A stretch of 64,000 bases of DNA, taken from Streptomyces regalis. GTDB lineage: Bacteria; Actinomycetota; Actinomycetes; Streptomycetales; Streptomycetaceae. Location of the stretch: positions 1-64,000 of the forward strand of contig NZ_LLZG01000288.1 in assembly GCF_001509475.1 (NCBI RefSeq), in the 5' to 3' direction. The notes below the pieces were generated by a model that was not told the DNA's origin, ran no database searches, and was given only the letters and a program-made list of their open reading frames with translations. The translations under genes were made by a program, and so were the position numbers. Below, one piece after another: positions 59,725 to 64,000 of the stretch; the stretch's first letter is position 1; the number at the start of each line of letters is the position of its first letter.

Positions 59725-60873
59725 ATGACAGAGGACCTCGTCCTCCCCGCTCCCCGCGAAGCCGCCACCGACGTCACCGACGCCCCCGGCGAACCGCTGC
59801 TGGTGGTGGAGAAGCTCGTCAAGCACTTCCCCGTCAAGGGCGGCTTCCCGATCCGGCGGACCGTCGGCCAGGTGCAGGCGGTGGACGGCATCGACCTGAC
59901 CGTGCACGTCGGCGAGAGCTTCGGCCTGGTGGGGGAGTCGGGCTGCGGCAAGTCGACGACCGGACGGCTGATCACCAAGCTCCTGGAGCCGACGGGCGGC
60001 AGCATCTCCTACCGGGGCAAGGACATCACCCACGCCACGCGCAGGCAGCTGACGCCGATCCGCTCCGAGATCCAGATGATCTTCCAGGACCCGTACTCCT
60101 CGCTGAACCCGCGGCAGACGGTCGGCAAGATCGTCTCGGGTCCGATGGAGATCAACGGGATCGAGCCGGAGGGCGGAAGGGAGAAGCGGGTCAGAGAGCT
60201 GCTGGAGATCGTCGGCCTCAACCCGGAGCACTACAACCGCTTCCCGCACGAGTTCTCCGGCGGCCAGCGGCAACGTATCGGCGTGGCACGGGCGTTGGCG
60301 CTGGAACCGAAGCTGATCGTGGCGGACGAGCCGGTCTCGGCCCTCGACGTCTCGATCCAGGCGCAGGTCGTGAACCTGCTCCAGAAGGTCCAGCAGGAGC
60401 TGGGCATCGCCTTCCTCTTCATCGCCCACGACCTGGCGGTGGTCCGCCACTTCTCGCAGCGCGTGGCGGTGATGTACCTCGGCAAGGTGATCGAGGTCGG
60501 CGACCGCGACTCGATCTACACCCGCCCCCGGCACCCCTACACCCACGCCCTGCTGTCCGCCGTGCCCGAGGTGAAGGTGGGCGGCGAAGACGGCGAGGAC
60601 GGCGAGGAGGTGCCCCAGCGGGAGCGGATCCGCCTCGCCGGTGACGTGCCGTCGCCCATCTCCCCGCCCTCCGGCTGCCGCTTCCGCACCCGCTGCTGGA
60701 AGGCCCAGGACAAGTGCGCGACCGAGGAGCCGCCACTGATCCAGATCTCCGGCAACCATGCGGGCCACTTGACGGCCTGCCACTTCCCGGAGGAGCCGAC
60801 GATCGAGGCACGGGACGAGGACATCGTGCTGGATCCGGCGCTGGCGGCGCTGGAGATGGACGCGGAGAGCTAG
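59725..60873 (+). CDS. bldKE: Oligopeptide ABC transporter ATPase, BldKE-like (DppF type)
   Basis: A 382-residue ABC ATPase. Walker A is GESGCGKST (about 71-79), the signature [10 protein letters not shown] near 178 and Walker [13 protein letters not shown] near 198. The oligo_HPY tail contains CRFRTRCW. It completes the five-gene importer. Its middle 75 residues are identical or nearly so to the partial ATPase at the right edge of the window, a recent paralogue. A MITE-like element begins right after the stop. Confidence 0.87.
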   Translation: MTEDLVLPAPREAATDVTDAPGEPLLVVEKLVKHFPVKGGFPIRRTVGQVQAVDGIDLTVHVGESFGLVGESGCGKSTTGRLITKLLEPTGGSISYRGKDITHATRRQLTPIRSEIQMIFQDPYSSLNPRQTVGKIVSGPMEINGIEPEGGREKRVRELLEIVGLNPEHYNRFPHEFSGGQRQRIGVARALALEPKLIVADEPVSALDVSIQAQVVNLLQKVQQELGIAFLFIAHDLAVVRHFSQRVAVMYLGKVIEVGDRDSIYTRPRHPYTHALLSAVPEVKVGGEDGEDGEEVPQRERIRLAGDVPSPISPPSGCRFRTRCWKAQDKCATEEPPLIQISGNHAGHLTACHFPEEPTIEARDEDIVLDPALAALEMDAES

Positions 60874-60874
60874 G

Positions 60875-61037
60875 TAGGGCCGGTCTGACAATTCCCGCCT
60901 GCCCCGCGGCGTCTGGCACGCACTCCCCCAGAGGGGGGGACCCCCAGCCGCGTTGCCGAACCTCGCGCGGGGGGACCCCCATGACGCCTCGGGGCCCGCC
61001 CTCCGGGCGGACGACGGGAATTGTCAGACAGGCCCTA
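60875..61037. mobile_element. MITE-like element with 25-bp terminal inverted repeats
   Basis: TAGGGCCGGTCTGACAATTC... (60875-60899) and its complement at 61013-61037 match at 23 of 25 positions and enclose 113 bp without coding capacity. I recall TAGGGCCTGTCTGACAATTC as a recurrent Streptomyces intergenic motif. A second inner palindrome is formed by GAGGGGGGGACCCCC-type sequence. No clear target duplication is seen. Confidence 0.7.
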
Positions 61038-61775
61038 GGCGGCCCGGGCGGCCACGGTGATGATCTCGGGGCTGGTGGGCGTGAGGGGTTCCCGGCCCCA
61101 GTCGCCGTACCGCTCGACGACGGTGAAGCCGGCCTCGTGGAGGAAGGCGTCCAGGGCGTCGGGGGCGAGGAAGCGCAGGGTGGTGCGGCTGACGACGGGG
61201 GCCTGCCAGTCGTCGCAGTCGAAGGTCTCGGCGAAGGTCACTCTGTCCCCGACGACGGGCCCCTCGACCTCGTGCCACACCCGCACGACACGCCCGTCGT
61301 CGTCCGTGGCCTCCCGTACCCGATCCGGCGTCCACACCTCCCAGGCCCGCGCCCCCGGGTTCCGCGTCTCGAACACGAACCGTCCGCCGACGCGCAGCGC
61401 GTCGCACACCGCCCGCAATGCCGCGCGCAACTCCTCGTCGCGCACGAGCACCTGAAACGCGTGCCCGGTCATCACGGCCAGGTCGAACCGCCCGCCCCAG
61501 CCCCGGGTGAGCAGATCCCCGAGCACCCACTCGACGCCGGTACCGCGCTGCCGTGCCTGGACGAGCATGGCGGCGGCCGGGTCGAGCCCCACGAGCCGCC
61601 CGCGGTGGCCGTCCGCACGGGCCTGCCGCAGCAACCGCCCCGTACCGCAACCGACATCGAGCACCGACTCGGCGGACATCACGAGCCCGAGGTAGAAGTC
61701 GTCACCCGGCCCCCACGGGTTGAGGGTGTCGTACAACGCGGCGAGCGAGAGATCCGCGAACGACCGATCGACCAT
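61035..61775 (-). CDS. Class I SAM-dependent methyltransferase
   Basis: A 246-residue methyltransferase with motif I VLDVGCGTGRLLRQA (about 38-52), a following acidic residue in VGLDPA near 65, and motif post-I VEWVLGDLL. The substrate is unknown. The ATG at 61775 is preferred; a further in-frame ATG at 61820 would add 15 residues. The TAG stop at 61037-61035 lies inside the right terminal repeat of the MITE-like element, so the C-terminus may have been shortened or replaced by insertion. Confidence 0.83.
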   Translation of the reverse strand: MVDRSFADLSLAALYDTLNPWGPGDDFYLGLVMSAESVLDVGCGTGRLLRQARADGHRGRLVGLDPAAAMLVQARQRGTGVEWVLGDLLTRGWGGRFDLAVMTGHAFQVLVRDEELRAALRAVCDALRVGGRFVFETRNPGARAWEVWTPDRVREATDDDGRVVRVWHEVEGPVVGDRVTFAETFDCDDWQAPVVSRTTLRFLAPDALDAFLHEAGFTVVERYGDWGREPLTPTSPEIITVAARAA

Positions 61776-61825
61776 TCGGTGCAGTGTGCCACAACTGCCC
61801 ACCGCCAACTGCCATTTCACGCCCC

Positions 61826-62866
61826 TCAGCGCACGACCCGCCCCCGCAGCACCATGCGCCGCGGATGCCGCAGCACCCCCGGCTCCCGTCGCGGATCGGC
61901 GTCATACACGGTGACGTCGGCGAGCCCGCCCTCGACCAGCCCCGGCAGCCCCAGGAAGTCCCGCGCCGCCCAGCTCGCCGCTCCCACCGCGACATCGGCG
62001 GGCAGCCCGGCGGCGATGAGGTGCTCGACCTCGGTGGCGACGTTGCCGAAGGGCGCGGAGTCGGTGCCGGCGAGGACGGTGACGCCGGCGTCGTGGGCCT
62101 CGCGGACCCGGCGGATCATGATGCGGTGGCCTTCGTGCCAGAGGTGGCCGCGGGGGTTGTCCTTGATGCGGGGTGCGCTGCGGGCGAAGGCGGTGAGGGT
62201 GGGGACGTAGACGGTCCCGTGGCCGGCCATCAGCTCGACGCACTCCTCCGGCATCCCCATCCCGTGCTCGATCGAGTCGATGCCCGCCCGCGCGGCGTTG
62301 AGCACACCCTGCGCCGACTGACAGTGCGCGGCGACCCGCCCTCCGGCCGCGTGCACCGCGTCGGTCACGGCGCGCAGGAGGTCGTACGGCACCGGGTCGG
62401 CCTCGAAGTCCCAGTCGCCCATGAGCTTGCACCAGCCGTCGTGGGCCTTGGCCTCCGCGACGGCGGCGGCCACGAGGTCATCGGTGACGGTGTGGAAGTC
62501 GGCACTCCGGGACAGGCCCGCCCACGCCAGCCAGCGCCCCGCCGTGACCATGCGCGGCGCGTCCGGGGCCTCGCGCAGCCCGTCCGGGATCTCCCCCAGC
62601 AGCCCGGGGAACCGCAACGCCGTCGTCCCGGCATCCCGGTGCTCGGCGATCTGCTCGGCGAACGCGCCGGGGTCGAAGACGGGCTCCTCCCCGGACGGGG
62701 ACCCGGGATGCGTGTGCACGTCGACCAGTCCCGGAAGCAGGTAGCCACCGTCGGCCACCGTCTCCGCCTCGACCGACGGGCGGTCGAAGGTGATGCGGTC
62801 GCCGAGGATCCAGAGGTCGCGGGGCGTGTCGTGGGGGAGGACGGTGCCGCGCAGGTGGAGGGCCAT
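61826..62866 (-). CDS. Amidohydrolase-family protein
   Basis: A 346-residue metal-dependent hydrolase of the amidohydrolase superfamily (imidazolonepropionase/prolidase-like). Metal ligands are in VDVHTHPG (about 49-56), His in AAHCQSA near 180, His in SIEHGMG near 200 and Asp in LAGTDSAPFG near 272. The central lysine could be the Lys of CKLMGDW. The natural substrate is not known. It is upstream of and in the same direction as the methyltransferase gene, 51 bp apart. Confidence 0.83.
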   Translation of the reverse strand: MALHLRGTVLPHDTPRDLWILGDRITFDRPSVEAETVADGGYLLPGLVDVHTHPGSPSGEEPVFDPGAFAEQIAEHRDAGTTALRFPGLLGEIPDGLREAPDAPRMVTAGRWLAWAGLSRSADFHTVTDDLVAAAVAEAKAHDGWCKLMGDWDFEADPVPYDLLRAVTDAVHAAGGRVAAHCQSAQGVLNAARAGIDSIEHGMGMPEECVELMAGHGTVYVPTLTAFARSAPRIKDNPRGHLWHEGHRIMIRRVREAHDAGVTVLAGTDSAPFGNVATEVEHLIAAGLPADVAVGAASWAARDFLGLPGLVEGGLADVTVYDADPRREPGVLRHPRRMVLRGRVVR

Positions 62867-62931
62867 CTCGTCAACCTAGTCGCTGAGCAGGGGAAGCGGT
62901 CCGGGTTCACGAAAGGGCGTGTGGGTACATC

Positions 62932-63171
62932 CGTATTCCTGCTGATGCCCGCGACCGGCTGGCCGAGACAGCTGCTGGTGAGGGTCTGTCGCTGCGTGCT
63001 TACCTCGTTCGACTCGCCGATTCACTGCTCACACCCGCGGAGCGGGCCCAGCGTGCCGAGCAGGCCCGCGCTGTGCTGCGGGAATGGAACGGTTACGACC
63101 CCAGCGAGGAAGAGCAGGCTGAGCTGGATGCCGAGCTCGACCGGAGGCTGGCAGAGGCGGCTGCCCAGTAA
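62932..63171 (+). pseudogene. 5'-truncated VapB-like antitoxin remnant
   Basis: From 62932 the frame encodes about 79 residues beginning RIPADARDRLAETAAGEGLS, with a later ERAQRAEQARAVLREW and a Glu-rich end, stopping at TAA 63169. This is the pattern of an actinobacterial antitoxin with a ribbon-helix-helix start and toxin-binding tail. No start codon exists in frame upstream, so the 5' end is missing. Confidence 0.6.
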
Positions 63172-63186
63172 CCGGACTCCCTGCAC

Positions 63187-63273
63187 GTGATCCTTGACGA
63201 CACGGCCATGGTCGCCGCCGGAACAGGCAACTTCGGGAAAGGGCCCGCGCCGGTGAGGCGCGGGCCCTCCTGA
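63187..63273 (+). pseudogene. 3'-truncated PIN toxin remnant
   Basis: GTG 63187, 15 bases after the antitoxin stop, begins VILDDTAMVAAGTGNFG, which matches the first strand and first catalytic Asp region of PIN toxins. Homology ends after about 17 codons where the terminator at 63240-63268 begins. A stop follows at 63271. Together with the preceding fragment it is a broken toxin-antitoxin pair. Confidence 0.5.
63240..63268 (-). terminator. Terminator of the minus-strand oligopeptide transporter operon
   Basis: AGGGCCCGCGCC (63240-63251) and GGCGCGGGCCCT (63257-63268) pair perfectly over 12 bp around GGTGA. On the minus strand the stem is followed by TTTCCC. It lies 15 bases beyond the ATPase stop. 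Confidence 0.85.
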
Positions 63274-63282
63274 AGCGGTGTG

Positions 63283-64000
63283 TCAGATCGCCGGCTCGGG
63301 GTCCTTGGAGAGGCGCGCCGCGGGGACCGCCTCCGCCGTCTCCGGGTAGTGGCAGGCCGTCAGATGCCCGGGCTTGTTGCCCTCGACCTGGACCAGCGGC
63401 GGGGCCTCGGTCGCGCACTTCTCCGTCGCCTTCCAGCAGCGGGTGCGGAAGCGGCAGCCGGAGGGCGGGTTGATGGGCGAGGGGACGTCGCCCTGGAGGC
63501 GGATGCGGTCGCGGGCGGGCGTCTCGTCCACGGTGGCCTCGGGCACGGCGGACAGCAGCGCCCGGGTGTAGGGGTGGCGCGGGTTGCCGTACAGGTCGTC
63601 GCGGTCGGCGATCTCGACGATCTTGCCGAGGTACATGACCGCGACGCGCTGCGAGAAGTGCCGGACCACCGCCAGGTCGTGGGCGATGAAGACGAAGGCG
63701 ATGCCCAGCTCCTGCTGGACCTTCTGCAGCAGGTTCACGACCTGCGCCTGGATGGAGACGTCGAGGGCCGAGACGGGCTCGTCCGCCACGATCAGCTTCG
63801 GTTCCAGGGCCAGGGCCCGGGCGACGCCGATGCGCTGGCGCTGGCCGCCGGAGAACTCGTGCGGGAAGCGGTTGTAGTGCTCCGGGTTGAGGCCGACGAT
63901 CTCCAGCAGCTCACGGACGCGCTTCTCGCGGCCGCCGGCCGGGTTGACGTTGTTGATCTCCATCGGACCCGAGACGATCTTGCCGACCGTCTGGCGCGGG
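63283..64000 (-). CDS. Oligopeptide ABC transporter ATPase (DppF/OppF type), partial
   Basis: The C-terminal part of an ABC ATPase whose 5' end lies beyond the window. Visible are the Q-loop-proximal [15 protein letters not shown], signature [10 protein letters not shown], Walker [13 protein letters not shown], switch His in FIAHDL and the oligo_HPY tail with CRFRTRCW. It is very similar to the BldKE-like ATPase at 59725-60873. Its operon runs in the opposite direction, to the left, and should be a second oligopeptide importer. Confidence 0.88.
   Translation of the reverse strand, partial: PRQTVGKIVSGPMEINNVNPAGGREKRVRELLEIVGLNPEHYNRFPHEFSGGQRQRIGVARALALEPKLIVADEPVSALDVSIQAQVVNLLQKVQQELGIAFVFIAHDLAVVRHFSQRVAVMYLGKIVEIADRDDLYGNPRHPYTRALLSAVPEATVDETPARDRIRLQGDVPSPINPPSGCRFRTRCWKATEKCATEAPPLVQVEGNKPGHLTACHYPETAEAVPAARLSKDPEPAI

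Overview
The window is high-GC actinobacterial DNA with GTG and TTG starts, TGA-overlapping gene pairs and typical Streptomyces families (SARP regulator, DUF397/XRE pairs, SpoIIE phosphatases, BldK transporter). I read it as a Streptomyces chromosome close to the S. coelicolor type. No tRNA, rRNA or CRISPR array was seen.

Positions 1-5510 form a decayed mobile patch. It holds a HAD hydrolase, a frameshifted and 3'-clipped IS5-type transposase, an intact VapBC-like toxin-antitoxin pair, a tyrosine-recombinase pseudogene with three frameshifts and a Cys in place of the catalytic Tyr, and an ATPase of the archaeal-type AAA/DUF234 class.

Positions 5723-28985 are a complete actinorhodin-type (benzoisochromanequinone) type II polyketide cluster in the gene order I remember for S. 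coelicolor: actVI-ORFA, actVI-ORF1 to 4, actVA-ORF1 to 6, actII-ORF1 to 4, actIII, actI-ORF1 to 3, actVII, actIV, actVB. The minimal PKS, ketoreductase, aromatase/cyclase and second cyclase make the bicyclic intermediate. ActVI closes and reduces the pyran ring. ActVA-ORF5 with ActVB hydroxylates, ActVA-ORF6 forms the quinone, and ActVA-ORF4 is linked to dimerisation. Three efflux proteins, a TetR repressor and a SARP activator complete it. Extra here are genes for an acyl-CoA carboxylase beta and epsilon subunit joined to the end of the actI operon, which could supply malonyl-CoA. The SARP sites can be read directly as TCGAN repeats 11 bp apart at three intergenic loci, each 10 nt upstream of a -10-like hexamer.

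Positions 29013-43131 carry accessory and regulatory genes: a LysR/SDR divergent pair, an XRE/DUF397/ATPase group, a secreted subtilisin convergent with a serpin, a GntR regulator, Nudix and SPOR-like small proteins, and two anti-sigma/SpoIIE-type proteins.

Positions 43346-64000 look like conserved chromosome: a membrane coiled-coil protein, a succinate dehydrogenase operon, a solute-binding lipoprotein with a Lys/Glu-rich insert, TypA/BipA, the five-gene bldK oligopeptide importer, a methyltransferase whose stop codon lies in a MITE-like inverted repeat, an amidohydrolase, a broken VapBC remnant, and the 3' part of a second oligopeptide ABC ATPase. Having act, sdh and bldK this close together matches my memory of the S. 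coelicolor SCO507x-SCO511x region, so the cluster probably sits at the same chromosomal address, with the left flank rearranged by mobile DNA.
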